Source: Alkalimarinus coralli (lineage in GTDB: Bacteria; Pseudomonadota; Gammaproteobacteria; Pseudomonadales; Oleiphilaceae). From it: a stretch of 64,000 nt of DNA. The translations under genes were made by a program, and so were the position numbers. The notes under the pieces were generated by a model. That model searched no databases. It saw only the letters and a program-made list of their open reading frames with translations, and was not told the DNA's origin. The stretch covers positions 3,102,001-3,166,000 of the forward strand of contig NZ_CP096016.1 of assembly GCF_023650515.1 (NCBI RefSeq), in the 5' to 3' direction. Positions within the stretch are counted from its first letter, which is position 1, and every line of letters begins with the position of its first letter. Of this stretch, positions 7,100-15,756 are shown one piece after another.

Positions 7100-8737
7100 A
7101 TGTCATCAGAAGATCAGCGGGATAAACTTAAACAACACTTCTCCAAACGAGTCACCAGTCAAGCCCGCATCGTGCTCGATAATTGGCAAAAGCTCAAAGA
7201 CTCTGATTGGGCAGACATGCAGTGGCTGAACGACTTAAAAGAGTCATCTGCAAAATTGGGCAAGTTCGCTTCTCGCTTTGAGATGGCACAGCACCAGCTT
7301 GTTGCGAGTGATTTAACAGACGAGTTAAACGCTATAAAGGCAGATGCGACCTCTCTTGATGACGCCAAAAAGGAACGAATCAACAAAGCGATCTCTGCGC
7401 TTAGCGAATGCACTCAAAGAAAGAGCGACAGTAACGCTACAACAGCGCCCCGCACCTTTCTCCGTACCCCTATTTATATCGCCATCAATAATAAAGAGAA
7501 TGCCCAGCGCATTATCAAACAGCTGGAGTTTTTTGGCTTTCGTGCCGTCAGTTTTGATAAGGGTGAAGACCTGATCAAGGCGGCTAAACACGATAAACCC
7601 GAGACCATCGTAATTGACGTCAATTTTGGTGGAGATAAGTTCTCCGGGATTGAAACCATCAAATCGATACAATCCAACCATGAAATGCCCATCCCGATTA
7701 TTTATACCAGCGATGAAGATGACGATATCGAAACGCGCTTAATGGCCTCCCGCAGCGGTGGAGAAGAGTTTTTTCACAAAGTGGTAGACCTTGGCCAGCT
7801 CATCGAGAAGATTGAAGAATATACCAACGCCAGCCCACTGGATCCATACAAAGTATTGGTGGTGGATGATTCCAGAGCCCAGGCACGATATATCGAGAAT
7901 GTACTCACTAAAGCAGGGATGACAACTTGCGTGATTACTGACCCGATGCAGGTGCTGATTGCCCTCAACGACTTCTCACCTGAGATTGTTATCATGGATA
8001 TGTACATGCCCGGCTGCACGGGCATGGAGTTGGCGCGGGTGATTCGACAGCAGGATAAGTTCCACAGCGTGCCGATTATCTATCTTTCTGCCGAAGATGA
8101 TATCAACAAACAGTTACATGCCATGAGTTTGGGGGGGGATGATTTTTTAACCAAGCCTATCAACCCGAAACATTTAACGGCGACCATCCATAACAGAGGG
8201 CGTAGAGCCCGATCACTGTTAGCATTGATGATTAGAGATAGCCTGACTGGGCTTTATAATCACACACATACCCTTTATTTGCTTGAAACGGAAATAGCCA
8301 AGGCCAGCCAGAGTGGATCGAAACTCACCTTTGCCATGCTGGATATCGACTTCTTTAAGAAAATTAATGACAGCTACGGCCACCCTATTGGAGATAGAGT
8401 ACTTAAAAGCCTGTCATTGTTTCTCAAACAGCGGTTAAGAAAAACAGACCATATTGGCCGTTACGGCGGTGAGGAATTCGCGATTGTGCTACCTAACACC
8501 AGCGAAAGCGACGCCAAAGTGATTCTAAACGAGATACGAGAGAAGTTTTCTGAACTCAGGCAACCCGCTGGCGACATAGAGTTTCAGGTTACATTTAGTT
8601 GCGGTGTAGCCTCTGGGCTTAATGAAAACGCCCAGCTAATTTGCGAGCGTGCAGATAACGCCCTGTATGAAGCGAAGCGAGCAGGCCGTAACACCGTTCG
8701 CAGCTATCGGGAGCCCCCCGCTCAACTCACCCAATAA
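7100..8737 (+). CDS. double-receiver GGDEF response regulator (diguanylate cyclase)
   Basis: From ATG 7100 (GAAGGA 8 bp upstream) the product is 545 aa. An N-terminal helical segment of about 115 aa is followed by receiver 1 (about 121-240), receiver 2 (about 249-370) and a GGDEF domain (about 379-535). Receiver 2 is complete: VVDD, MDMYMPG and LTKP. Receiver 1 keeps its phospho-acceptor Asp (VIDVNF) but has AINN instead of the acidic pair, so it is probably not phosphorylated. The cyclase has GGEEF with an RKTD inhibitory site exactly five residues before it, so it should be active and feedback-inhibited. The layout resembles PleD. Its head-to-head position with lapD suggests it supplies c-di-GMP to that receptor. 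Confidence 0.88.
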   Translation: MSSEDQRDKLKQHFSKRVTSQARIVLDNWQKLKDSDWADMQWLNDLKESSAKLGKFASRFEMAQHQLVASDLTDELNAIKADATSLDDAKKERINKAISALSECTQRKSDSNATTAPRTFLRTPIYIAINNKENAQRIIKQLEFFGFRAVSFDKGEDLIKAAKHDKPETIVIDVNFGGDKFSGIETIKSIQSNHEMPIPIIYTSDEDDDIETRLMASRSGGEEFFHKVVDLGQLIEKIEEYTNASPLDPYKVLVVDDSRAQARYIENVLTKAGMTTCVITDPMQVLIALNDFSPEIVIMDMYMPGCTGMELARVIRQQDKFHSVPIIYLSAEDDINKQLHAMSLGGDDFLTKPINPKHLTATIHNRGRRARSLLALMIRDSLTGLYNHTHTLYLLETEIAKASQSGSKLTFAMLDIDFFKKINDSYGHPIGDRVLKSLSLFLKQRLRKTDHIGRYGGEEFAIVLPNTSESDAKVILNEIREKFSELRQPAGDIEFQVTFSCGVASGLNENAQLICERADNALYEAKRAGRNTVRSYREPPAQLTQ

Positions 8738-8779
8738 AATCATCTTAGATAAACAAAACCTGCCTCTTCTTAAACAGAC

Positions 8780-8826
8780 AAGTTTGCCGAATTTTCTTGA
8801 AAATACAGGGAAAAGGCGGCAAACTT
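8780..8826. promoter_or_regulatory. long-loop inverted repeat upstream of aroQ
   Basis: AAGTTTGCCG (8780-8789) and CGGCAAACTT (8817-8826) are perfect 10-bp inverted repeats with a 27-nt spacer. They lie between the cyclase stop and aroQ, 73 bp before the aroQ start. They could be an operator pair, an RNA hairpin in the aroQ leader, or a weak terminator; there is no T-run. Confidence 0.35.
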
Positions 8827-8899
8827 CTTGGAAATAGCAACAAAATTAACTTTACCCCCTTCCATTAACAGTGAAAAAACCGAGAAAGGACACTCTGCT

Positions 8900-9352
8900 A
8901 TGGCGACAATTCTCGTTCTTCATGGCCCTAACTTAAATATGCTTGGCAGTCGTGAGCCAGAAATCTACGGTTCTGAAACCCTGAGCGATATCAATCAACG
9001 GCTGACCAACTCATCAACCGAGCTCGGGCATCACTTACAGTACCTTCAGAGCAATGCTGAATACGAGTTGATTGACCGAATTCATGATGCGAAGCAAGAA
9101 GGGGTCGACTTTATCATTATTAACCCGGCAGCCTTTACTCACACCAGCGTAGCCCTTAGAGACGCCTTACTATCCGTCGAAATCCCTTTTATTGAGGTGC
9201 ACTTATCCAATGTACATTCAAGGGAGGCGTTTAGGCACCACTCCTATTTTTCGGATATCGCTATCGGCGTTATCTGCGGTTTAGGCAGTCAAGGCTATGA
9301 TCTGGCATTACAAGCAGCCATCAAACAACTAAACGAGTCAGCAGGCTATTAG
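8900..9352 (+). CDS. aroQ: 3-dehydroquinate dehydratase, type II
   Basis: AroQ dehydrates 3-dehydroquinate to 3-dehydroshikimate in the shikimate pathway. From ATG 8900 (AAAGGA 9 bp upstream) the product is 150 aa, the normal length. The N-terminal [19 protein letters not shown] carries the flexible loop with catalytic Arg and Tyr. [15 protein letters not shown] and EVHLSN are the substrate-binding segments, with the catalytic His in EVHLSN. An in-frame extension to 8828 has no such motifs and no ribosome-binding site. aroQ directly before accBC is the usual order in this bacterial group. Confidence 0.95.
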   Translation: MATILVLHGPNLNMLGSREPEIYGSETLSDINQRLTNSSTELGHHLQYLQSNAEYELIDRIHDAKQEGVDFIIINPAAFTHTSVALRDALLSVEIPFIEVHLSNVHSREAFRHHSYFSDIAIGVICGLGSQGYDLALQAAIKQLNESAGY

Positions 9353-9420
9353 AATTAAAACAGCTTGGCCTACCTCAGCCTAAGTACTTGTCATCAGTGC
9401 CACAGACCAGCGGCACGAAT

Positions 9421-9495
9421 GAGTACCAAATAAATGAGTACTAAGTAATTAAGTACTAAGGAAATAAGTACCAAGTAAATAAATGTTAGGTGAAT
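9421..9495. repeat. 15-bp tandem repeat, five copies
   Basis: Five degenerate 15-bp units fill the aroQ-accB gap: GAGTACCAAATAAAT, GAGTACTAAGTAATT, AAGTACTAAGGAAAT, AAGTACCAAGTAAAT and AAATGTTAGGTGAAT. The last unit ends 61 bp before the accB start. The array is AT-rich and includes several TAA/TGA triplets, so it does not encode protein. It may influence accBC leader RNA or promoter spacing. Confidence 0.8.
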
Positions 9496-9556
9496 GGCTA
9501 GCAACATCAGTCTCAAGAACAAATACACGCTGCCTAAAGCGAGAAGAGATAACAAC

Positions 9557-10015
9557 ATGGATATTCGTAAGATCAAAAAACTGATTGAGCTAATAGAAGA
9601 GTCAGATATTGAAGAGATTGAAATTAAAGAAGGCGACGATGCGGTGCGCATCAGCAGGCGCAAGCAAGTCATGGCCACGGCACAGCAACCCACTTTTGTA
9701 GCCTCCGCCCCCGAGGCCCCAACTGAGAAAGCTGACAGCTCCAGCCCTCAACAAGAAACCGACCCTGCACCAGAGCACAATGGCCATGTCGTTCGTTCCC
9801 CAATGGTCGGTACGTTCTATAGAGCAGCCTCTCCCAGCGCACCCGCGTTTATCGAAGTCGGGCAAACGGTTAAATCGGGCGATACCATCTGTATTGTTGA
9901 AGCAATGAAGATGATGAACCAGATAGAAGCGGATAAGAGCGGCACGGTCTCAGAGATCTTCATTGAAAATGGGCAACCTGTCGAATTCGATCAACCCCTT
10001 ATCACAATAGTGTGA
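9557..10015 (+). CDS. accB: biotin carboxyl carrier protein of acetyl-CoA carboxylase
   Basis: AccB carries biotin between the carboxylase and transferase halves of acetyl-CoA carboxylase, the first step of fatty acid synthesis. From ATG 9557 the product is 152 aa. It starts with [15 protein letters not shown], followed by a Pro/Ala-rich linker (about 40-75) and a biotinyl domain with EAMKMMN, where Lys118 is the biotinylation site. The in-frame extension back to 9494 reads into the tandem repeat and is unlikely. accC begins 13 bp after the stop, so the pair forms one operon. Confidence 0.96.
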   Translation: MDIRKIKKLIELIEESDIEEIEIKEGDDAVRISRRKQVMATAQQPTFVASAPEAPTEKADSSSPQQETDPAPEHNGHVVRSPMVGTFYRAASPSAPAFIEVGQTVKSGDTICIVEAMKMMNQIEADKSGTVSEIFIENGQPVEFDQPLITIV

Positions 10016-10028
10016 TTGAGTACCCAGC

Positions 10029-11366
10029 ATGATAGAGAAAGTACTAATTGCGAACCGCGGAGAGATCGCACTGCGCATTTTGCGGGCGTGCAAAGAACTG
10101 GGCATTCAAACGGTTGCCGTACACTCAAGAGTTGATAGGGACTTAATGCACGTGCGAATGGCTGATGAGTCTGTTTGCATTGGCCCAGATAGCCCCGCTG
10201 AAAGCTACCTGAACATACCCGCTATCATCTCTGCGGCAGAGGTGACCGATGCCGTGGCAATTCACCCGGGTTATGGCTTTTTAGCTGAAAATGCAGACTT
10301 TGCCGAGCAGGTAGAAAAAAGTGGCTTCGCATTTATTGGCCCTACCCATGATGTCATTCGGCTGATGGGGAACAAAGTATCTGCGATTCAAGCGATGGGC
10401 AAAGCAGGCGTTCCAACGGTGCCAGGTTCAGACGGCCCGGTCACCAACAATGATGACCGTACACTGGCCATTGCACATAAGATTGGTTACCCCGTCATGA
10501 TAAAAGCCGCTTCCGGAGGGGGAGGAAGAGGCATGAAAGCGGTATACAGCGAGGCAGAGTTGCTTAGCAGCATCGCGCTGACAAAGAGTGAAGCAAAAGC
10601 CGCTTTTGGTGACGATACCGTCTATCTTGAAAAGTTTCTTGACCGCCCCCGCCATGTCGAAGTTCAAGTACTTGCGGATGGCCAGGGTGGCGCAGTGCAC
10701 CTGGGTGATCGCGATTGCTCACTGCAACGCAGGCATCAGAAAGTCATTGAAGAAGCGCCAGCACCCAATATCAACGAAGAGGCCAGACAGGCTGTATTTA
10801 AAGCCTGCACTAAAGCGTGTATCGATATAGGCTACAAAGGCGCGGGAACGTTTGAGTTTCTCTATCAGGATGAGCAGTTTTACTTTATAGAGATGAACAC
10901 CCGAATACAGGTAGAGCACCCTGTATCGGAGATGATCAGCGGCATTGACATCGTTAAAGAGCAGCTACGCATCGCCAGTGGTTTGCCCCTTTCAGTTTCT
11001 CAGCAGGAGATACGATTCAGCGGCCATGCGATAGAGTGTCGAATCAATGCAGAAGATGCGAAAACCTTTGCACCCAGCCCAGGCAAGGTAAATCACTTTC
11101 ATGCACCCGGTGGCTATGGTGTCAGAGTGGACTCTCACCTGTTCAGCGGATACAGTGTCCCTCCCTACTACGACTCACTGATTGGTAAACTGATAACTCA
11201 TGGGGGAGATCGAGAGAGCGCATTGAACCGCATGTCAGTTGCACTCGATGAACTGGTGGTTGATGGCATTAAGACAAATGTTCCACTGCACCGGACACTC
11301 ATCAAAAATGAGGCGTTCCGCCAAGGTGATTTTACCATTCATCACCTTGAGCAGCTGATAAAATAA
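10029..11366 (+). CDS. accC: biotin carboxylase subunit of acetyl-CoA carboxylase
   Basis: AccC uses ATP and bicarbonate to carboxylate the biotin on AccB. The 445-aa length matches the family. It shows the N-terminal domain ([22 protein letters not shown]), an ATP-grasp domain with the glycine-rich loop [10 protein letters not shown], the [15 protein letters not shown] segment with catalytic His, [16 protein letters not shown] (metal and bicarbonate site), and the C-terminal ECRINAED motif. It is co-transcribed with accB. A MITE-like element separates it from prmA. Confidence 0.97.
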   Translation: MIEKVLIANRGEIALRILRACKELGIQTVAVHSRVDRDLMHVRMADESVCIGPDSPAESYLNIPAIISAAEVTDAVAIHPGYGFLAENADFAEQVEKSGFAFIGPTHDVIRLMGNKVSAIQAMGKAGVPTVPGSDGPVTNNDDRTLAIAHKIGYPVMIKAASGGGGRGMKAVYSEAELLSSIALTKSEAKAAFGDDTVYLEKFLDRPRHVEVQVLADGQGGAVHLGDRDCSLQRRHQKVIEEAPAPNINEEARQAVFKACTKACIDIGYKGAGTFEFLYQDEQFYFIEMNTRIQVEHPVSEMISGIDIVKEQLRIASGLPLSVSQQEIRFSGHAIECRINAEDAKTFAPSPGKVNHFHAPGGYGVRVDSHLFSGYSVPPYYDSLIGKLITHGGDRESALNRMSVALDELVVDGIKTNVPLHRTLIKNEAFRQGDFTIHHLEQLIK

Positions 11367-11418
11367 GCTCGTTGCGCTTGCTGGCAACCAGTAAATACAC
11401 ATTTAAACCAATTAGCAT

Positions 11419-11558
11419 GAGACCTTTGCACGACGTTACGAGCGAAGCAAAGACAAGGCAAAAAATGAAGAAAAAGCGCAGTTTATGAGTAATAAATGAG
11501 CATTTTGAGTCATTTTTTAACGCTGTATTTGTAAGCGCAGTAGTCGTGCAAAGGTCTC
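11419..11558 (+). mobile_element. 140-bp MITE-like element, complete copy 1
   Basis: The element is bounded by a perfect 16-bp terminal inverted repeat, GAGACCTTTGCACGAC and GTCGTGCAAAGGTCTC. It has no coding capacity. A second copy of exactly the same length, about 90% identical by eye, lies inverted at 45600-45739. This copy sits 24 bp upstream of the prmA start, between accC and prmA, so it may separate the two genes transcriptionally. No clear target duplication is visible here. Confidence 0.85.
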
Positions 11559-11581
11559 AGTACATGGGATAAGGTCACATC

Positions 11582-12472
11582 ATGCCGTGGATACAAGTCA
11601 AAATCGATATACACCCTGCGCAAATTGATAGCATTGAGGATCTTTTGTTAGCCTCCGGGGCTTGCGCGGTAACCCTGGAAGATAGTGAAGATCAACCTAT
11701 TTATGAGCCCGAGCGCGGCACCACCCCGTTCTGGAAACACACTCGGCTAACCGGGCTGTTTGATGCGGCTGCGGATATGCAGGCCATAATTCCTAAAATA
11801 GAAGAACAGTATCAAACGCTGAGTGGCAAGCCACTGCCCTCCCATCGTATAGAAATTCTCGAAGATAAAGATTGGGAACGGGCCTGGATGGATAACTTCC
11901 ACCCTATGCGGTTCGGATCAAGACTTTGGATCTGCCCCAGCTGGCGAGAGCCTGAAGACCCTAACGGCATTAATCTCATGCTTGACCCAGGCCTTGCATT
12001 CGGTACAGGTACGCACCCGACAACTGCGCTTTGTCTTGCCTGGCTTGACGCGCAAGACCTCAATGACAAAGTTGTCGTTGACTATGGCTGCGGCTCAGGC
12101 ATTTTGGGCATTGCCGCACTGTTGCTAGGTGCCAAACGGGTCATCGGGGTTGATAATGACCCTCAAGCGCTTGAGGCATCAAGAGAAAACACCCGCCGAA
12201 ATAATATTGCAGAAGAACGTTTTGAGATATACCTGCCTGAAGAGGCCCCGGATTTAGAAGCGGACGTAATGATTGCCAATATACTGGCTCAACCACTGAT
12301 CAATCTCGCCCCTACCTTGTCAAAAATGACCAAACAAGGCGGTAAGCTGGTTCTATCAGGGATACTTGAGCAACAAGCAGATGGCGTAAGTGAACGCTAC
12401 AGCGAATGGTTTGAAATGGATCAGCCAGAGCAAAAAGAAGAGTGGATGAGGCTCAGCGGTATAAAACGCTAA
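11582..12472 (+). CDS. prmA: ribosomal protein L11 methyltransferase
   Basis: PrmA trimethylates ribosomal protein L11. It is 296 aa, the usual length. The N-terminal substrate-recognition domain (PWIQVKIDIHPAQ) is followed by a linker with DWERAWMDNFHPMRFG, and by the SAM-binding motif I DYGCGSGILGIAA (about 168-180), then GVDNDPQA and the NILAQPL motif. AAGGTC lies upstream of the ATG. Its transcription may start inside or near the MITE, which is only 24 bp away. Confidence 0.96.
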   Translation: MPWIQVKIDIHPAQIDSIEDLLLASGACAVTLEDSEDQPIYEPERGTTPFWKHTRLTGLFDAAADMQAIIPKIEEQYQTLSGKPLPSHRIEILEDKDWERAWMDNFHPMRFGSRLWICPSWREPEDPNGINLMLDPGLAFGTGTHPTTALCLAWLDAQDLNDKVVVDYGCGSGILGIAALLLGAKRVIGVDNDPQALEASRENTRRNNIAEERFEIYLPEEAPDLEADVMIANILAQPLINLAPTLSKMTKQGGKLVLSGILEQQADGVSERYSEWFEMDQPEQKEEWMRLSGIKR

Positions 12473-12592
12473 AGTGGCTGGAGCCTATTAACTACGGGCT
12501 CGCAAGCACTGCTATTCAGAATCCAAAAAAATCGCTACACTTGAATTATCAACTTGATGTCAGATTTTATACAAAGGATGCAAAAGGACACG

Positions 12593-13888
12593 ATGAGCAC
12601 CACTCACTTAACTCAATGCCCTCACTGTCAAGCAACCTTCAAAGTTCAAGATCAACACCTTAACGCAGCGGGTGGGAAAGTCCGTTGCGGATCTTGTCTG
12701 GAAGTATTTAATGCGCTGGAAAACCTTGTTGATTCAACTGCAGCAAAACCCAAACCCGCAACGCCCCCCCATAAAACAAACGGCACCGATCAAGCTGGCG
12801 CGTCCAATAAACCCAATGCGACTGAGACACCTGCGACCGAAGCCGTTAGCGACAAAAATGAGCCTGATGAAGATGAGCTGATATTTGCAGATAATCCTGA
12901 CGAAGATAGTGAAGACGACGGCTATACTGGCCCCGGCACATTCTCATCCGAACTTAGCGACAGCTTTCTTGAGCTAGAGAGCGGTGGTGGCAATCATTTC
13001 TCTGACGAAGAGTTAGAAGACAGCCTTGATAAGGGCGTTACCAGCAAAAAAGCAGGCTCAGATGAAAGCTGGGCTGAACAGATGCTTGAAGAGATCGAGA
13101 CCAGCAAACCTTCAACGCCTGCCACACAAAAAAGCAAGCCAACCGAGCACACAGGTAATACCCCGGCCTCGAACATGCTTTCGGCAGAGTTTTCAGCACT
13201 CGATGAAGATATTACTGAAAAGCTGGATCAGGAGGAGCGCAGCAATAACATTCACCACAAATCCACCTCCTCAGATAGCCCGGATGCAGCGCTTACCAGT
13301 GCACACGCATCGCAACGTGAAGCCCACTACAACCTTTCGCACCAATACCAGAATCTACAAGTAGACCCGTTGGAGCTTCCCCGATCTTCAGAGCGCTCTC
13401 TGCTTGGCACGTTAGTTTGGACGGTTTTAAACCTGTCACTGTTAGTCATACTGTTAGCTCAACTCGCCTGGTTCCACTATGATAAGCTTTCACAATTTGA
13501 CCAGCTAAGGCCTTTTTACGAGCAAGGTTGCCAACTGGTGGGGTGCCAGCTTCCCGATTTAGTTGATACCAGCAAAATCAAAAGCCAAAACCTGATCGTG
13601 CGTAGCCATCCCACTGCTCGCAAAGCACTGATTATCGATGCAGTGATCGTCAACCAGGCTCTCTTTGATCAGCCATTCCCAAACCTCGCGCTATACTTCT
13701 CTGACTTGAACAACAAGGTCATTGCGCAAAGGCTGTTTGAACCCTCAGAATACCTGGCAGGTGATGTTAAGAGCTGGGCAGCTATGCCAAAAGGCACACC
13801 AATTCATATTTCTATTGAAATAATGGATCCGGGCAAAGACGCAGTAAACTACTCGGTTAAATTCTTCAAACACACGCCTCAAATTTAG
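12593..13888 (+). CDS. zinc-ribbon / DUF3426 membrane protein
   Basis: From ATG 12593 (AAAAGGA 5 bp upstream) this is a 431-aa protein. It starts with an MJ0042-type zinc ribbon (CPHC...CGSC, residues about 9-33), has a long acidic, Pro/Ser/Thr-rich disordered region (about 50-260), one transmembrane helix (about 283-305, LVWTVLNLSLLVILLAQLAWF) and a C-terminal DUF3426 domain, presumably periplasmic. The family has no established function and is usually found, as here, between prmA and dusB/fis. The in-frame extension to 12554 has no ribosome-binding site. Confidence 0.88.
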   Translation: MSTTHLTQCPHCQATFKVQDQHLNAAGGKVRCGSCLEVFNALENLVDSTAAKPKPATPPHKTNGTDQAGASNKPNATETPATEAVSDKNEPDEDELIFADNPDEDSEDDGYTGPGTFSSELSDSFLELESGGGNHFSDEELEDSLDKGVTSKKAGSDESWAEQMLEEIETSKPSTPATQKSKPTEHTGNTPASNMLSAEFSALDEDITEKLDQEERSNNIHHKSTSSDSPDAALTSAHASQREAHYNLSHQYQNLQVDPLELPRSSERSLLGTLVWTVLNLSLLVILLAQLAWFHYDKLSQFDQLRPFYEQGCQLVGCQLPDLVDTSKIKSQNLIVRSHPTARKALIIDAVIVNQALFDQPFPNLALYFSDLNNKVIAQRLFEPSEYLAGDVKSWAAMPKGTPIHISIEIMDPGKDAVNYSVKFFKHTPQI

Positions 13889-14196
13889 GCAACTCACGAT
13901 TATGGGCTGGCCGTCATTTTTTACAAAACCCAGCCCACTTGTATAACAATCCAATTAAAATCTCAAAACGGCAAAAAAGCGTTCAATTGTCAACCAAACT
14001 GAGTGAAAAATAATCTATTTTTTCCTCTAAATGCCCCTTTAATGACACGCCTCTGACGAGTATCATTACCCCCCCTGATTAGACCGGTAAAACAGTTTCA
14101 CTCGGTTACCCTGCTCCCAATATATTCAATAGGCTGTATTCAATAGACTGGCGAGACGAAGGGACACAACTAAACAACCTTTCGAAGAGATCAGAT
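13889..14196. promoter_or_regulatory. dusB-fis leader region with 14-bp direct repeat
   Basis: The 308-bp gap before dusB contains a TGGGCTGG...CCAGCCCA hairpin (13903-13937, 19-nt loop) just after the preceding gene, then AT-rich sequence. Two adjacent 14-bp direct repeats TATTCAATAG(G/A)CTG lie at 14123-14150, about 50 bp before the dusB start. Transcription of dusB-fis presumably begins here. No promoter boxes are assigned with confidence and no coding frame is seen. Confidence 0.4.
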
Positions 14197-15186
14197 GTGA
14201 TTCAAATTGGCCCATACACGTTGAAAAATCAACTGGTTTTGGCTCCCATGGCGGGAGTGACAGACCGCCCTTTCAGGCTTCTTTGCAGAAGAATGGGCGC
14301 AGGTATGGCCGTTTCAGAAATGGTTATTGCAGACCCGAAGTTTTGGGGCACGCGCAAGTCAAAACATCGCCTTGACCATACCGGTGAACCTGATCCACGG
14401 TCGGTACAGATAGCGGGCGGCGAACCAGAAATGCTGGCCTTGGCAGCAAAAATGAATCAAGAGCGTGGCGCACAAATCATTGATATTAATATGGGCTGCC
14501 CCGCCAAAAAAGTATGCAATCGAGCTGCCGGGTCTGCTCTGCTGAAAGATGAGCCACTAGTCGCCAGCATTCTTAAGGCTGTTGTAGAGGCCGTTGATAT
14601 CCCGGTGACATTGAAAATCCGGACCGGCTGGGACACCGACCATAAAAACGCCGTCACGATTGCGCGTATGGCTGAAGAGATAGGTATTCAGGCGCTTGCT
14701 ATACATGGTCGAACCCGAACCTGTGGTTATAGCGGAGAAGCAGAATACGACACCATTGCTGAAGTTAAGCAGCAAATATCTATTCCCGTCTTTGCCAACG
14801 GAGATATTGATACACCAGAAAAAGCCCGTTTTGTTCTAGACCATACCCAGGCAGACGGTTTACTGATTGGGCGGGCCGCACAAGGCCGTCCATGGATATT
14901 CAGAGAAATAGACCACTACCTCAAAACAGGTGAACACCTTGCAGCGCCGTCTGCCTCAGAAGTTGGAGCAATACTGCTGACACATCTGAAGGAGCTACAC
15001 CGCTTTTATGGTGAGCTCATGGGTACACGAATTGCCCGCAAGCATGTGGGCTGGTACTTGAAGTCACACAAGAATGGAAGCGACTTCCGGAAAGACTTTA
15101 ATAAGCTGGAATCAGCACAAGAACAAATTGAAAATATAACCAAGTATTTTGAGTGTTTAAGTAATGGAGAGGACATCGCCGCATGA
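14197..15186 (+). CDS. dusB: tRNA-dihydrouridine synthase B
   Basis: This FMN enzyme reduces specific uridines in the tRNA D-loop. It is 329 aa. Family motifs are [13 protein letters not shown] (FMN-binding N-terminus), [20 protein letters not shown] with the catalytic Cys, LKIRTGW, IHGRTR and [12 protein letters not shown]. The start is GTG (14197); an ATG two bases earlier is in another frame. The stop overlaps the fis start (ATGA at 15183-15186), the usual dusB-fis operon of gammaproteobacteria. Confidence 0.95.
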   Translation: MIQIGPYTLKNQLVLAPMAGVTDRPFRLLCRRMGAGMAVSEMVIADPKFWGTRKSKHRLDHTGEPDPRSVQIAGGEPEMLALAAKMNQERGAQIIDINMGCPAKKVCNRAAGSALLKDEPLVASILKAVVEAVDIPVTLKIRTGWDTDHKNAVTIARMAEEIGIQALAIHGRTRTCGYSGEAEYDTIAEVKQQISIPVFANGDIDTPEKARFVLDHTQADGLLIGRAAQGRPWIFREIDHYLKTGEHLAAPSASEVGAILLTHLKELHRFYGELMGTRIARKHVGWYLKSHKNGSDFRKDFNKLESAQEQIENITKYFECLSNGEDIAA

Positions 15187-15506
15187 CAACTGAAGCATTT
15201 GCAGAAACGACCACTGCAATCCCAGTTTCTTTATCTGAAAACCAAACCGAAGTGGGCCTGCCTTTTGGGGCCGAAGGCAACGTGACCCTGCGCGACAGTG
15301 TAGAAAAAGCGCTAATCAACTACTTTGCCCAGCTGGATGGCACCCCGGCGACAGAAGTGTACCAGCTCGTGCTTAGCGAAGTAGAAGCACCTCTGTTGGA
15401 GCAAGTAATGAAGTACACTCGAAACAACCAAACTAAAGCGTCAGTTTTGTTAGGTTTGAATCGTGGAACATTACGCAAGAAGCTAAAACAGTACGGTCTG
15501 CTATAA
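15183..15506 (+). CDS. fis: DNA-bending nucleoid protein Fis
   Basis: Fis bends DNA and controls rRNA promoters, recombination and growth-phase gene expression. The 107-aa product has a divergent N-terminus and the highly conserved C-terminal helix-turn-helix [20 protein letters not shown]. Translation is coupled to dusB by a 4-bp overlap. The 250 bp after fis contains a short AATATT...AATATT dyad but no convincing T-rich terminator. Confidence 0.96.
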   Translation: MTTEAFAETTTAIPVSLSENQTEVGLPFGAEGNVTLRDSVEKALINYFAQLDGTPATEVYQLVLSEVEAPLLEQVMKYTRNNQTKASVLLGLNRGTLRKKLKQYGLL

Positions 15507-15756
15507 TATTTTCTCAGAATATTGTTCGTATTAGGCTCCGTATCTTTGAGTGAGAGCACCTTTGCATTACAAAGTATCTTTACATGATGGAGTTGCTTTA
15601 CAGAAGAGTGTTAGTTTACTAGAGATAGTAACTGTACTTGAAACAAAACCAAAGTAACGGCCTTTACTTCAGGCAACCAGCAGGCTACAGAATCTAAAGA
15701 TCAAAAATGTAGTTTGCCTGCCTCAACTTTTATAAACTTGTTCACGATTAAAAACC

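Noticed and set aside
12442-12663. 73-aa frame overlapping the prmA end
   Set aside because: It overlaps prmA and the DUF3426 start in another frame, has no ribosome-binding site and its composition is unlike protein.
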